The position numbers and the translations under genes are program-made. From the NCBI RefSeq assembly GCF_030063335.1, contig NZ_JASISW010000012.1, forward strand, positions 1-64,000: a stretch of DNA of 64,000 nt. Direction: 5' to 3'. The DNA is from Rhodococcus sp. G-MC3. Lineage in GTDB: Bacteria; Actinomycetota; Actinomycetes; Mycobacteriales; Mycobacteriaceae. Shown here in pieces: positions 53,630-62,379 of this stretch. How positions within the stretch are numbered: position 1 is the first letter of the stretch; each line of letters begins with the position of its first letter. The notes below the pieces were generated by a model. The model was given only the letters and a program-made list of their open reading frames with translations. It was not told the DNA's origin and made no database searches.

Positions 53630-53797
53630 ATGGAAAGTATCGGCGCGTTCATCGGAATCGTCGTGGTGGTTCTGACCATCGTTTTGGTTGTTGTCGGTTG
53701 CGGAATGCTGTTTCTCGCGTCGATCAAGCCTGATGCGTTGAACTTCGACCTCGGTCGTCGCTCACGCAAGAAGGCCGAGAAGAACGAGACTTCTTAG
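53630..53797 (+). CDS. 55-residue single-span membrane protein
   Basis: ATG at 53630 follows a strong GGGAGG. The product begins MESIGAFIGIVVVVLTIVL, has one membrane helix (about 5-30) containing GCGM, and ends with a basic and acidic tail RRSRKKAEKNETS. The codon use and Shine-Dalgarno support a real gene. Unknown function; small proteins of this size often modify a membrane partner, and GtrA-like and DUF2254 membrane genes lie downstream. Confidence 0.7.
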   Translation: MESIGAFIGIVVVVLTIVLVVVGCGMLFLASIKPDALNFDLGRRSRKKAEKNETS

Positions 53798-53890
53798 AGA
53801 CATGCGTCATAGTTGGGCATAGTTTCAGGTGTTTCTCAGGTTGTATGGATGTCACGGATGGTTCCGTTCGTGCAGGCAACTGGAGAAGTC

Positions 53891-54343
53891 ATGAGCAACT
53901 CGTTAGAGACGCGTACGAGACGAGACACCTGTCGTCCTCGTATGAAGGCGCGATTCCTGGGCGAGTCCGCCACTGCTCAGTTCGTGCGATTCGTCATTGT
54001 CGGCGTGTCGAGCAACGTCCTCTACGCCGCACTGTTCGTAGCTCTCACCGCAGTCGGCTCGTTCACCGCCAACATCATCGGCATTCTGGGCAGTACTGTC
54101 CTAGCGAACGAATTGCACCGCCGTCACACCTTCCACGCTGCCGAGCGTGTCGGCTGGTTTCAAACTCAGTGGGAAGCGGGCGGCCTCGCGCTCGTCGGAC
54201 TCGCACTGGGTACGGCGGCACTCGCTGCGGTACACGTTCTTTTCCCCGGATCCTCCGCTCTGCTCCAGGTCATCGCCGTCATTGCTGTCAGTGCAGCGAC
54301 AGGCGTCTTCCGATTTCTCGCACTGCGCGGTTGGGTGTTCTGA
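53891..54343 (+). CDS. GtrA-like membrane protein
   Basis: 150 residues with four membrane helices: QFVRFVIVGVSSNVLYAALFV is the family start, and FRFLALRGWVF the typical end. GtrA-like proteins help move prenyl-linked sugars for cell-envelope glycosylation. ATG at 53891 follows GGAGAAG; the frame is open for another 26 codons upstream but those are not family-like. Confidence 0.85.
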   Translation: MSNSLETRTRRDTCRPRMKARFLGESATAQFVRFVIVGVSSNVLYAALFVALTAVGSFTANIIGILGSTVLANELHRRHTFHAAERVGWFQTQWEAGGLALVGLALGTAALAAVHVLFPGSSALLQVIAVIAVSAATGVFRFLALRGWVF

Positions 54344-54402
54344 CGCGCTCGCTCGTCCCGCGGCGATAGGCTGACCTGGCTCGTTGCCGCGAGGAGGCCG
54401 AA

Positions 54403-56649
54403 ATGGGCAGGTGGTTCACCGAGACCGTCGTCGACAACGGGCGTCTGCCCTTGTTCTTCTTGCTCGTCTCGTTCGTGTTGGCCTTTCTGTTCATCCGATT
54501 CAGTGTCCGGATGATTCGTGCCGAAGTGTCCTGGTGGCCAGGCAACGTCACCCCTGGCGGAATGCACATCCATCACGTCATGTTCGGCCTGGTGATGGTC
54601 CTCATCTCCGGCTTCGCGCTCGTCGCCATCGCCAATTACGAGACCCCGGTCGCCAACTGCCTTCTGGCGAGTGTCTTCGGTATCGGCAGTGCTCTGATGC
54701 TCGACGAGTTCGCGCTCATCCTGCATCTGCGTGACGTGTACTGGGCCGAGGAGGGCCGGTCTTCGATCGATGCAGTATTCGTCGCCGTCGCGATCACCGG
54801 GCTGTATCTGCTCGGCATCCACCCGATCGGCTTCGCCGGCGACTTCGACGCCTACCAGCAGGACCGTTCGTTGGGCACCCTTGCTCTGGTGCTGGGAGGT
54901 CTCGCCCTCCAGCTGTTGTTGGCGGCGGTCACTCTGCTCAAAGGCAAATTGTGGACCGGACTGATCGGATTGTTCTTCGTTCCGCTGCTCATCATCGGTG
55001 CCAGTCGCCTGGGGCGCCCGAGGTCGCCGTGGGCCCGGTGGCGGTATGCGGACAAGCCTGCCAAGCAGGCCAGGGCCTTCACCAGGGAGAAGCGCTTCCG
55101 GGAACCGGCAGTGCGCGCGAAGATCGTTGTCCAGGAGGCTCTCTCGGGGCGATTCGGTGTCCCGATTCCCGTCCCGGTCGTCACCGATGTAGACGAGCCG
55201 GCCTTCGCCCCGTCGCATGCGAAGCTGCCCAACCGGCTGCTCTCGGCAATCCGCTGGAACCGCACTCGCCGACGATTGCGTCATGCTCCGGTCTGGCGAC
55301 TGCCTGCCTTCCTGGTGACCTGTTCGATCGTGTTCGCCTTCGTTCTGGTCGAAGTCGAAGGTGCGCTGGAGGCGTCGGACGGGGTTACCGTCGAAGCCGA
55401 CATAGACGTGAGTGCGACGGCAACCCTCCTTGCGGTCATCGCCGGCGGAATGATCACCCTGACCGGTTTGGTGTTCACCGCCATCACGCTCGCCATGCAG
55501 TTCGGGGCTTCGCAGATCTCGGTCCGGGTGGTGCCGATGCTGCAGCAGGAAGCCATCATGCGGTGGTCCATCGGAATGTTCCTGTCCACGTTCGTCTTCG
55601 CCGTCATCATCGCCTCCGATCTGGCACTCGCCGGCGAGAACACCTCGCCTGTGCTGGCAACGTGGATCGCTGTGCTGCTGGCCTTCATCAGCGCATTTCT
55701 GTTCATCGCCCTCGTTGCCAGAGTGGGAATGGTGCTCAATTCATCCCGGTTGCTGCGCTGGATCGCCGCGCAAGGTCGAACGTCGATCGTGCGGCTCTAT
55801 CCCGGATTCGATCCGGATGCCGAGGTCGAGGAATTGCTTCCTACACCGGTTCCGGCGACGCAGAAGCTCCTGGCGCCCGACCCGCTCGGCTCTGCCATGA
55901 CCGTTCGTCTGACGCAACTCTCGCCCGACGGGCGAATACTCCTCGCGGTCGATGCCGCCCGGATACAGCGGCTGGCCACCAAATGGGGTGTCACGGTAGA
56001 GGTGATGCCGACCATCGGGGAGTTCGTCGCTCAACACGCGGTGTTGTTCCAGGTGGACGGCCCGCAGCTTCGGGTCCGTGCGCATCAGCTGATTGCCGCT
56101 CTGGTCTTCGGCGATACGCACAGCCCGGCGGTCAGTCCTGTCGCTGCCATACAGGCGATCGTCGACATCGCACTCAAAGCACTCTCTCCTGCCATCAACG
56201 ACCCTGGCCGCGCCGTGCAGGCCATCGACCATGTCGAGGATCTGCTGATGACGATCGCGCCGCGGGTGCGGCTCGAAACAGCAGATTCGGGCAGTTCCGC
56301 CAGGTCCGCCGGCTCCGCCAGTTCAACATTGACGCGGCTGCGTGGAACTCGTCGAACGTGGACCGATTACGTCACTATCGCGACTGACGAGATCCGCCAC
56401 TTCAGTACGGGCAGCACGCAGGTGCAACGTCGATTGCGGTCGCTGTTTCTGACGTTGATCGACGCCTGCCCGCCGGATCAGCATCCGCCGCTGACTGCAC
56501 GGCTCGGCGCCCTCGACGCCCAGGTCGCACGTGAATGGACGAGCGAGCTCGACATCGGGCTCGCCAGCGTCGCGGACCCACAGGGGCTCGGCTCGGAGCG
56601 CGGTTCCTCGGGCCGCGTTGTCCCCCTGGTGCTCGGGAAGCCGGAGTAG
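54403..56649 (+). CDS. Fused membrane protein: HIHH-type integral membrane domain plus DUF2254
   Basis: 748 residues. Part 1 (about 1-205) has five or six membrane helices and the motif GGMHIHHVMFGLVMVLISG (about 52-70), like stand-alone actinobacterial integral membrane proteins. Part 2 (about 290-748) begins with membrane helices (AFLVTCSIVFAFVLVEVEG, LLAVIAGGMITLTGLVFTAI) and a long soluble region with ALSPAINDPGRAVQAIDH, the mark of DUF2254. The join (205-290) is basic and Pro-rich. Stop-free coding across the junction rules out two separate genes. Function is unknown for both parts. Confidence 0.78.
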   Translation: MGRWFTETVVDNGRLPLFFLLVSFVLAFLFIRFSVRMIRAEVSWWPGNVTPGGMHIHHVMFGLVMVLISGFALVAIANYETPVANCLLASVFGIGSALMLDEFALILHLRDVYWAEEGRSSIDAVFVAVAITGLYLLGIHPIGFAGDFDAYQQDRSLGTLALVLGGLALQLLLAAVTLLKGKLWTGLIGLFFVPLLIIGASRLGRPRSPWARWRYADKPAKQARAFTREKRFREPAVRAKIVVQEALSGRFGVPIPVPVVTDVDEPAFAPSHAKLPNRLLSAIRWNRTRRRLRHAPVWRLPAFLVTCSIVFAFVLVEVEGALEASDGVTVEADIDVSATATLLAVIAGGMITLTGLVFTAITLAMQFGASQISVRVVPMLQQEAIMRWSIGMFLSTFVFAVIIASDLALAGENTSPVLATWIAVLLAFISAFLFIALVARVGMVLNSSRLLRWIAAQGRTSIVRLYPGFDPDAEVEELLPTPVPATQKLLAPDPLGSAMTVRLTQLSPDGRILLAVDAARIQRLATKWGVTVEVMPTIGEFVAQHAVLFQVDGPQLRVRAHQLIAALVFGDTHSPAVSPVAAIQAIVDIALKALSPAINDPGRAVQAIDHVEDLLMTIAPRVRLETADSGSSARSAGSASSTLTRLRGTRRTWTDYVTIATDEIRHFSTGSTQVQRRLRSLFLTLIDACPPDQHPPLTARLGALDAQVAREWTSELDIGLASVADPQGLGSERGSSGRVVPLVLGKPE

Positions 56650-56679
56650 GGCACGGGCGGCGAGACCTGCAATGCTCCC

Positions 56680-56707
56680 GGGAATCAGTTGTGCAAAACT
56701 GTTTCCC
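56680..56707 (+). promoter_or_regulatory. Inverted repeat abutting the dypB start codon
   Basis: GGGAATCAGTT (56680-56690) and AACTGTTTCCC (56697-56707) pair at 10 of 11 positions around loop GTGCAA. The right arm ends exactly at the base before the GTG start at 56708 and covers the place where a Shine-Dalgarno would be. It may be an operator for a redox-sensitive repressor, or an mRNA hairpin limiting initiation on dypB-enc. Confidence 0.5.
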
Positions 56708-57730
56708 GTGACACCTCAACCCGTGCTTTCGCCGCTGACCACCGCGGCGATATTCCTCGTGGTGACAGTCGACGAGGGCGGCGAAGACGTCGTCCGTGAT
56801 GTCATCGGCGACATCGCCGGTCTGCAACGCTCTGTCGGCTTCCGCGTGCCCGACGGCAAGTTGACATGTGTCGTCGGTATCGGATCCGACGCGTGGGACA
56901 GGCTGTACGACGGGCCGAGGCCCGCGGAACTGCACCCGTTCGTTCCGCTGGTCGGAGCGAGACACGCAGCGCCTGCGACGGCGGGAGATCTGTTGTTCCA
57001 CCTTCGCGCTCAGCAGATGGATCTGTGTTTCGAGATGGCGACGCAGCTGATGATCAAGCTCGCGGGCGCGGTCACCGTCGTCGACGAGGTTCAGGGGTTC
57101 AAGTACTTCGAGATGCGCGACCTGATGGGGTTCGTCGACGGCACCGAGAATCCTGCGGGTGACGACGCCGAGGCGGCGGTGACCGTAACGGAATCGGATC
57201 CGGATTTCGCGGGTGGAAGCTATGTCATCGTGCAAAAGTATCTGCATGACATGGATTCCTGGAATTCTCTGACCACCGAGGCCCAAGAAGATGTCATCGG
57301 CCGCACCAAGCTGTCCGATATCGAGTTCGGCGATGATGTGAAGCCGTCGAACTCGCACGTTGCGCTCAATGTCATCGAGGACGAGAACGGCGAGCAGCTT
57401 CAGATCCTGCGCAACAACATGCCTTTCGGGCATGTCGGTGCCAAGGAGTTCGGTACGTATTTCATCGGTTACTCGGCGACGCCGGCGGTGACCGAGGAGA
57501 TGCTGCGCAACATGTTCCTCGGTAAGCCCGAGGGCAACCACGATCGGATCCTGGACTTCTCTACCGCTGTGACGGGGACGTTGTTCTTCGTTCCTACGCT
57601 CGATTTCCTCGAGGATCAACCCACTCGGCCCGTGTTGTCAGCCTCCGAAGTCGCCGTCGATATCGCGGACGGTTCGCTCGGAATCGGAAGTCTTCGAAGT
57701 TCGTTCAATAAGGGAGTATCGGTCCAATGA
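56708..57730 (+). CDS. dypB: DyP-type heme peroxidase, encapsulin cargo
   Basis: 340 residues, class B dye-decolourising peroxidase. GFVDGTENPAG holds the GXXDG motif with the distal Asp, and later come the proximal His region and distal Arg (GHVGAKEFGTYFIGY, NNMPFG). The C-terminal tail DGSLGIGSLRSS is the encapsulin targeting peptide, joined by a flexible acidic linker. GTG at 56708 gives VTPQPVLSPLT, the family start. The stop overlaps the encapsulin ATG (ATGA). In R. jostii RHA1 the homologous pair is packaged and acts on lignin-like compounds and peroxide. Confidence 0.95.
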   Translation: MTPQPVLSPLTTAAIFLVVTVDEGGEDVVRDVIGDIAGLQRSVGFRVPDGKLTCVVGIGSDAWDRLYDGPRPAELHPFVPLVGARHAAPATAGDLLFHLRAQQMDLCFEMATQLMIKLAGAVTVVDEVQGFKYFEMRDLMGFVDGTENPAGDDAEAAVTVTESDPDFAGGSYVIVQKYLHDMDSWNSLTTEAQEDVIGRTKLSDIEFGDDVKPSNSHVALNVIEDENGEQLQILRNNMPFGHVGAKEFGTYFIGYSATPAVTEEMLRNMFLGKPEGNHDRILDFSTAVTGTLFFVPTLDFLEDQPTRPVLSASEVAVDIADGSLGIGSLRSSFNKGVSVQ

Positions 57731-58536
57731 GTAATCTGCATCGCGAACTCGCGCCGATTTCGGCAGCGGCTTGGGCCGAGATCGAGGAAGAGGCGACTCG
57801 AACGTTCAAGCGCAACGTGGCCGGCCGCCGCGTCGTCGACGTCAAGGGGCCGTCCGGACTCACCCTTGCTGCGGTCGGTACCGGCCACCAGAGCCTGATT
57901 ACGCCGATCGCCGACGGCGTCATCGCCCATGCGCGGGTGTCTCAGCCGGTGGTGGAGTTGCGGGTTCCGTTCACCGTCAGCCGCAGTGCCATCGACGACG
58001 TCGACCGTGGTGCAAGCGATTCCGATTGGCAGCCCGTCAAGGACGCGGCCACCCAGATTGCGTTCGCCGAGGACCGTGCGGTGTTCGAAGGCTATTCGGC
58101 AGCCGGGATCACCGGTTTGCGCGAGAGTGCATCGAACCCCGAGTTGAAGCTTCCCGCCGACCCACGGGAGTACCCGGAGGTCATCAGCCAGGCGATAACG
58201 GCGCTGCGGCTTGCAGGTGTCAACGGACCGTATTCGTTGCTGCTCAGTGCCGATGCCTTCACCGCGATCAACGAAACCTCGGACCACGGCTACCCCATTC
58301 GCGAGCACCTGAGACGGCTTCTCGACGGTGAGATCATCTGGGCCCCTGCGATCGACGGTGCATTTCTGCTGACGACGCGCGGCGGTGACTATGAACTACA
58401 CCTCGGTCAGGACCTGTCCATCGGCTACCTCTCACACGACGCCACGACGGTCGAGCTGTACTTCCAGGAGTCGTTGACCTTCCTCGCCTATACCAGCGAA
58501 GCCGTGGTCCCCTTGGTCGCTGCACCGAAGGTTTAG
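57727..58536 (+). CDS. enc: Encapsulin shell protein (linocin M18/CFP29 family 1)
   Basis: 269 residues with the HK97 fold. The N-terminal helix (LHRELAPISAAAWAEIEEEA) binds the cargo peptide; KGPSGLTLAAVGTG, ITGLRE and LRRLLDGEIIWAPAIDGA are family marks. It should assemble into a 60-subunit, 24-nm compartment loaded with DypB. ATG at 57727 overlaps the dypB stop by four bases. Confidence 0.96.
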   Translation: MSNLHRELAPISAAAWAEIEEEATRTFKRNVAGRRVVDVKGPSGLTLAAVGTGHQSLITPIADGVIAHARVSQPVVELRVPFTVSRSAIDDVDRGASDSDWQPVKDAATQIAFAEDRAVFEGYSAAGITGLRESASNPELKLPADPREYPEVISQAITALRLAGVNGPYSLLLSADAFTAINETSDHGYPIREHLRRLLDGEIIWAPAIDGAFLLTTRGGDYELHLGQDLSIGYLSHDATTVELYFQESLTFLAYTSEAVVPLVAAPKV

Positions 58537-58542
58537 CCGAAT

Positions 58543-59427
58543 ATGGCTGCGCCGCAGTGGTTTTCCGATTCCGTATCCTGGGTCCCCGTCGAACGGGATA
58601 TCGAAGTGCTCGGGACGTCGATCCACCTGAAATCCTGGGGCGAGCCGGAACTGCCCGGCGTGGTGTTGGTACACGGCGGGGCGGCGCACGCCGGCTGGTG
58701 GGACCACATCGCGCCGTTCCTCGCGCGCAGGCATCGCGTCGTGGCGCTCGACCTCAGCGGGCACGGTGATTCGGGGAGCCGCGAGGGATACGGATTCGAA
58801 TTCTGGTCAGCAGAGGTTCTCGCCGTTGTCGAGGCGTCGGAGTTCGTCAGGCCGCCGGTGCTGATCGGTCACAGTATGGGCGGCTGGGTGTCCATGGCGG
58901 CGGCGACGGACGATGCGCGCGTGGCAGGCGTGGCCGTCCTCGACACGCCGTTGCGTTCGTTGTCCCCGGAACAGGCAGCGGCACGCGACAAGCGGGCGTT
59001 CGGGCCGCTGAAGGTCTACCCGACGCTGATCGACGCGATCTCCCATTTCCGCACGGTTCCCGATCAAGCCGACTCGCTGCCGTTCGTCATGGACCACGTT
59101 GCTCGACGGTCACTGCGCGAGGTCGACGGCGGCTGGTCGTGGAAGTTCGATCCGCGGATCTTCGGCAGTGCGCGTCCCACGCCGGAGTTACTCCAGTCCG
59201 TTCGGTGCCGTGCAGCGCTGTTTCGTGCCGAGCGAGGCCTGGTCACGACCGATGTCGCTGCCGAGATGTACGCACTGTTCGGTAGAACGGCGCCCGTCGT
59301 CGAGATTCCGCTCGCGGGGCATCACATCATGCTCGATCAGCCGCTTCCGCTGGTGTCCGGCCTGCTCACATTGCTGGCGGACTGGGACCACTCCGTTGCA
59401 CAGATCGGGTCCGCCGAACACCTGTGA
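58543..59427 (+). CDS. Alpha/beta-fold hydrolase
   Basis: 294 residues. Oxyanion motif VHGGAAHAGWW, nucleophile GHSMGGW (Ser110), acid near VVEIPL, and His in LAGHHIMLDQP. It is soluble, similar to epoxide or ester hydrolases of class I. ATG at 58543 lies 6 bp after the encapsulin stop, so it is probably transcribed with dypB-enc. It lacks a targeting peptide, so it is not predicted cargo. Substrate unknown. Confidence 0.85.
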   Translation: MAAPQWFSDSVSWVPVERDIEVLGTSIHLKSWGEPELPGVVLVHGGAAHAGWWDHIAPFLARRHRVVALDLSGHGDSGSREGYGFEFWSAEVLAVVEASEFVRPPVLIGHSMGGWVSMAAATDDARVAGVAVLDTPLRSLSPEQAAARDKRAFGPLKVYPTLIDAISHFRTVPDQADSLPFVMDHVARRSLREVDGGWSWKFDPRIFGSARPTPELLQSVRCRAALFRAERGLVTTDVAAEMYALFGRTAPVVEIPLAGHHIMLDQPLPLVSGLLTLLADWDHSVAQIGSAEHL

Positions 59428-59546
59428 ACAGGGACAAGTCGGTCCGGCCCGGATTGCTACTTCTAACAGAATCTCGGCTCACCGGCTATCGGATCAGGAG
59501 AGCGCACCTACGCTGTCGTACGTAATCGACACGAGGAGGCACGCCC

Positions 59547-60503
59547 ATGGCACGGGAACTCACCCAACTGGAGCTGTTGCACGAGCTCGTTCCGGTCGCC
59601 GAGGACAACGTGAACAGGCACATGTCCATGGCGAAGGAATGGCACCCGCACGATTATGTGCCGTGGGACGAAGGACGTAACTTCGCCGAGCTCGGCGGAA
59701 AAGACTACGACCCCGGGCAGAGCAAGCTGAACGAGGTCGCGCAGGCGGCCATGGTCACCAACCTGCTCACCGAGGACAACCTGCCCTCTTACCACCGCGA
59801 GATTGCCGAAAATTTCTCGCAGGACGGTGCCTGGGGAACCTGGGTCGGCCGGTGGACCGCCGAGGAAAATCGCCACGGCATCGTGATGCGGGACTACCTC
59901 GTCGTTACCCGGGGGGTGGATCCTGTCGCGCTGGAGCAGGCACGCATGATTCACATGACCAACGGGTTCGCGTCTCCCGCGGGTTCGCACACGGGTCTGC
60001 TGCATTCGGTGTCGTATGTGACGTTCCAGGAGCTCGCGACGCGTGTGTCGCACCGCAACACCGGCAAGGTGTGCGAGGACCCGATCGCCGACCGCATGCT
60101 TCAGCGCATCGCAGCGGATGAGAACCTGCACATGATCTTCTATCGCAACATCTGTGGCGCGGCAATGGACCTCTCGCCCGACCAGACGATCAATGCCGTC
60201 GCGGACATCGTGATGAACTTCCAGATGCCCGGTGCCGGGATGCCCAACTTCCGTCGCAATGGTGTGCTGATGGCCAAGCACGGAATCTACGATCTGCGCC
60301 AGCACCTCGAGGAGGTCGTCTGGCCCGTTCTGCGCAAGTGGAGGGTCTTCGAGCGCGAGGACTTCACCGCTCAGGGCGAGAACAAGCGCGAAGAGTTGGC
60401 AGTGTTCCTCGAGGATCTCGAGAAGCAGGCGACCAAGTTCGAAGAGATGCGCGATCGCTCGCTGGCGCGTGAGGCAGCGAAAGCCGAGCGTAGGGCGTCG
60501 TAA
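59547..60503 (+). CDS. desA: Acyl-ACP desaturase, DesA type
   Basis: 318 residues, soluble di-iron desaturase resembling mycobacterial DesA1/DesA2. Iron ligands are in TAEENRHG (about 104) and ADENLHM (about 190). DesA1 and DesA2 place the double bond in mycolic-acid precursors; this agrees with a mycolate-bearing organism. ATG at 59547 follows GAGGAGG. A palindromic repeat follows the stop. Confidence 0.92.
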   Translation: MARELTQLELLHELVPVAEDNVNRHMSMAKEWHPHDYVPWDEGRNFAELGGKDYDPGQSKLNEVAQAAMVTNLLTEDNLPSYHREIAENFSQDGAWGTWVGRWTAEENRHGIVMRDYLVVTRGVDPVALEQARMIHMTNGFASPAGSHTGLLHSVSYVTFQELATRVSHRNTGKVCEDPIADRMLQRIAADENLHMIFYRNICGAAMDLSPDQTINAVADIVMNFQMPGAGMPNFRRNGVLMAKHGIYDLRQHLEEVVWPVLRKWRVFEREDFTAQGENKREELAVFLEDLEKQATKFEEMRDRSLAREAAKAERRAS

Positions 60504-60512
60504 GCGCCTCCG

Positions 60513-60566
60513 GCGCACGTGCGTGGAAATACGTCGTGGAGGACGTATTTTCGCTCACATGCGCCG
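60513..60566. repeat. Intergenic palindrome family, copy 5 (extended)
   Basis: The 17-bp core arms GTGCGTGGAAATACGTC (60520-60536) and GACGTATTTTCGCTCAC (60543-60559) surround loop GTGGAG. Here the pairing extends outwards through GGCGCAC/TGCGCC to 24-bp arms. It begins 9 nt after the desaturase stop. Confidence 0.92.
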
Positions 60567-60584
60567 AAGGCGCCATACTCAGTC

Positions 60585-61289
60585 GTGTCTGAATTCTGGG
60601 ACCGCATATCCGCGGTGAGTCCTGATCCTCCGGTGTGGATCGTCCAACTGACAGCACTGATCGCGTTGGCGATAGTGCTGATTCCGCAGACCTGGCGGAT
60701 CGCTCGCAACGTCGTGACGATCGCGCACGAGGGATCGCATCTGTTCTTCGCGCTGATCACGGGTCGACAGCTGATGGGTCTTCGGTTGCACCACGACACG
60801 TCCGGTGTCGCGATCTCGAAGGGCAAGCCGACGGGTCTCGGCGTCATCGTCATGACGTTCGCCGGCTATGTCGGCCCCTCGCTGCTCGGTCTGACGTATG
60901 CGTTTGTGCTCGGTACCCAGCACGCCATTGCGGTGCTGTGGATCGGGGTGATCTCGATCGCCTTGATGATGCTGATGATTCGCAACCTCTACGGATTGCT
61001 GTCGCTTGTTCTCGTCGGTGCTCTGCTGTTCGCAGTGTCCTGGTGGGGTACCGGCGAACAGCAGGTGGCAGCCGCCTATTTCATCACGTTCTTCTTGCTG
61101 ATCGCGGGCCCGCGGCCCGTACTCGAACTGCAGCGATCTCGCAGCGGCGGACGGGCGCGGGACTCCGATGCCGATCAGTTGGCCAGGCTGACGTTCCTGC
61201 CAGGAATCGTCTGGGTGGGTCTGTTCCTGCTGGTTACGCTTGGCTCTCTTGCAGTGGGCGCGTGGCGGATTCTTGTTCCGGTGCAGTGA
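60585..61289 (+). CDS. M50B-like membrane metallopeptidase
   Basis: 234 residues with six or seven membrane helices. The zinc motif HEGSH (about His48-His52) lies in TIAHEGSHLFFAL, followed by LRLHHDTSG, as in the uncharacterised Peptidase_M50B group. The third zinc ligand is not obvious, so activity is uncertain. GTG at 60585 is chosen because the frame upstream runs only through the palindromic repeat. Confidence 0.8.
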   Translation: MSEFWDRISAVSPDPPVWIVQLTALIALAIVLIPQTWRIARNVVTIAHEGSHLFFALITGRQLMGLRLHHDTSGVAISKGKPTGLGVIVMTFAGYVGPSLLGLTYAFVLGTQHAIAVLWIGVISIALMMLMIRNLYGLLSLVLVGALLFAVSWWGTGEQQVAAAYFITFFLLIAGPRPVLELQRSRSGGRARDSDADQLARLTFLPGIVWVGLFLLVTLGSLAVGAWRILVPVQ

Positions 61290-61311
61290 TGTCCGGTGTG
61301 GAGCAGCCGGT

Positions 61312-62379
61312 TCACTCCCTCTCCGGAGGCGGTCCGACCACCTCCAGGTCCAGTTCGGCGCGTGCTCGGCCGAATCCTTCGCCCGGGAACGTCATGTCGC
61401 CGCCCTCGTCGTGGATGTGGTCGTCGGTGGGGGTGTTCATGTACTCGAAGAACTTCTCGAAGATTCCGGTGGTCAGGAGCCCAAGCATCTGAGTGGTATT
61501 GCTTTCGAAGGCGAAGCTGTGAATGGTTCCGGCGGGCGCATGCAGGAAATCGCCCTTCGTCAGCAGAATCTGCTGACCGTTCGCGTGCAACAGAATCCGG
61601 CCTTCGACGCAGAAGAAGTTCTCGGTGTGCTTGCGGTGGAAGTGCCTCGGAATGTACTGGCTCTTCGCGCCCCGGGAGTGCATCGCGAAGTAGGTGGACT
61701 CGGTGTTCCGCGATCGCGTGAGATAGGTGTTGAGCTGGCCGAGGCTCTTCAACCGATCGCCCTCGCCTGCCTTCAACACGAACGGGCTGACGCCGCTGGG
61801 TAGTCCAACGCCGGTCAGCGGGGGCCGATCCACGTTGTCGAGATCCATCTTTTCCACATCGAGGAAACGGACGCCGAACTGCTCGGCAAGCTCGGAATCT
61901 CTCGTCGGCGAACCCTGTCCGCCGAAAACGTGGGACTGAGTCTGCGAACCCGACGCCGCTGCAAGCGCATGACCGTCACCGGCTGTGGTCCAGCTGAGGA
62001 AACGGTTCGTGTGGGCCAACATTCGGTAGGCGTACGGGATGCCAGGCGGAACGGCGACGGAGTCACCCTGAACCAGAATCTGCGTCTCACCGGGCAGCCA
62101 CAGCTGAATTTGGCCCTCGAACACGTAAAGGAACGTGTGCTCACGATCGTGCGCGAGAAACGGTGCAGAAGCGCCTTTTCCGCCGTAGACGAAGGCTGCA
62201 CCGAACTGACCGCCGGTATCCTCGGGTCGCGCTATGACCGTGACGAGCTGGTCGTCCAAGTCGTACCGCAGACCCTCACCGGACGCCAGGTAGTACGGGG
62301 CGCATCGTCCTGGCAATTGGTCGACCTCGGGCGCGAGTGTGTGCGTGATGTCGATGGTCGGGATGTCGAACGTGCTCAT
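61312..62379 (-). CDS. Bicupin quercetin 2,3-dioxygenase-like protein
   Basis: 355 residues with two cupin domains. The first (about 75-130) has HDREHTFLYVFEGQIQLWLPGE; the second (about 235-300) has RHFHRKHTENFFCVEGRILL, GDFLHAPAGTIHSF. Metal His/Glu ligands are present in both. The family opens flavonols and related rings. ATG at 62379 overlaps the stop of the upstream hydrolase gene by 4 bp (ATGA), making a two-gene operon next to a divergent TetR gene. Confidence 0.88.
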   Translation of the reverse strand: MSTFDIPTIDITHTLAPEVDQLPGRCAPYYLASGEGLRYDLDDQLVTVIARPEDTGGQFGAAFVYGGKGASAPFLAHDREHTFLYVFEGQIQLWLPGETQILVQGDSVAVPPGIPYAYRMLAHTNRFLSWTTAGDGHALAAASGSQTQSHVFGGQGSPTRDSELAEQFGVRFLDVEKMDLDNVDRPPLTGVGLPSGVSPFVLKAGEGDRLKSLGQLNTYLTRSRNTESTYFAMHSRGAKSQYIPRHFHRKHTENFFCVEGRILLHANGQQILLTKGDFLHAPAGTIHSFAFESNTTQMLGLLTTGIFEKFFEYMNTPTDDHIHDEGGDMTFPGEGFGRARAELDLEVVGPPPERE

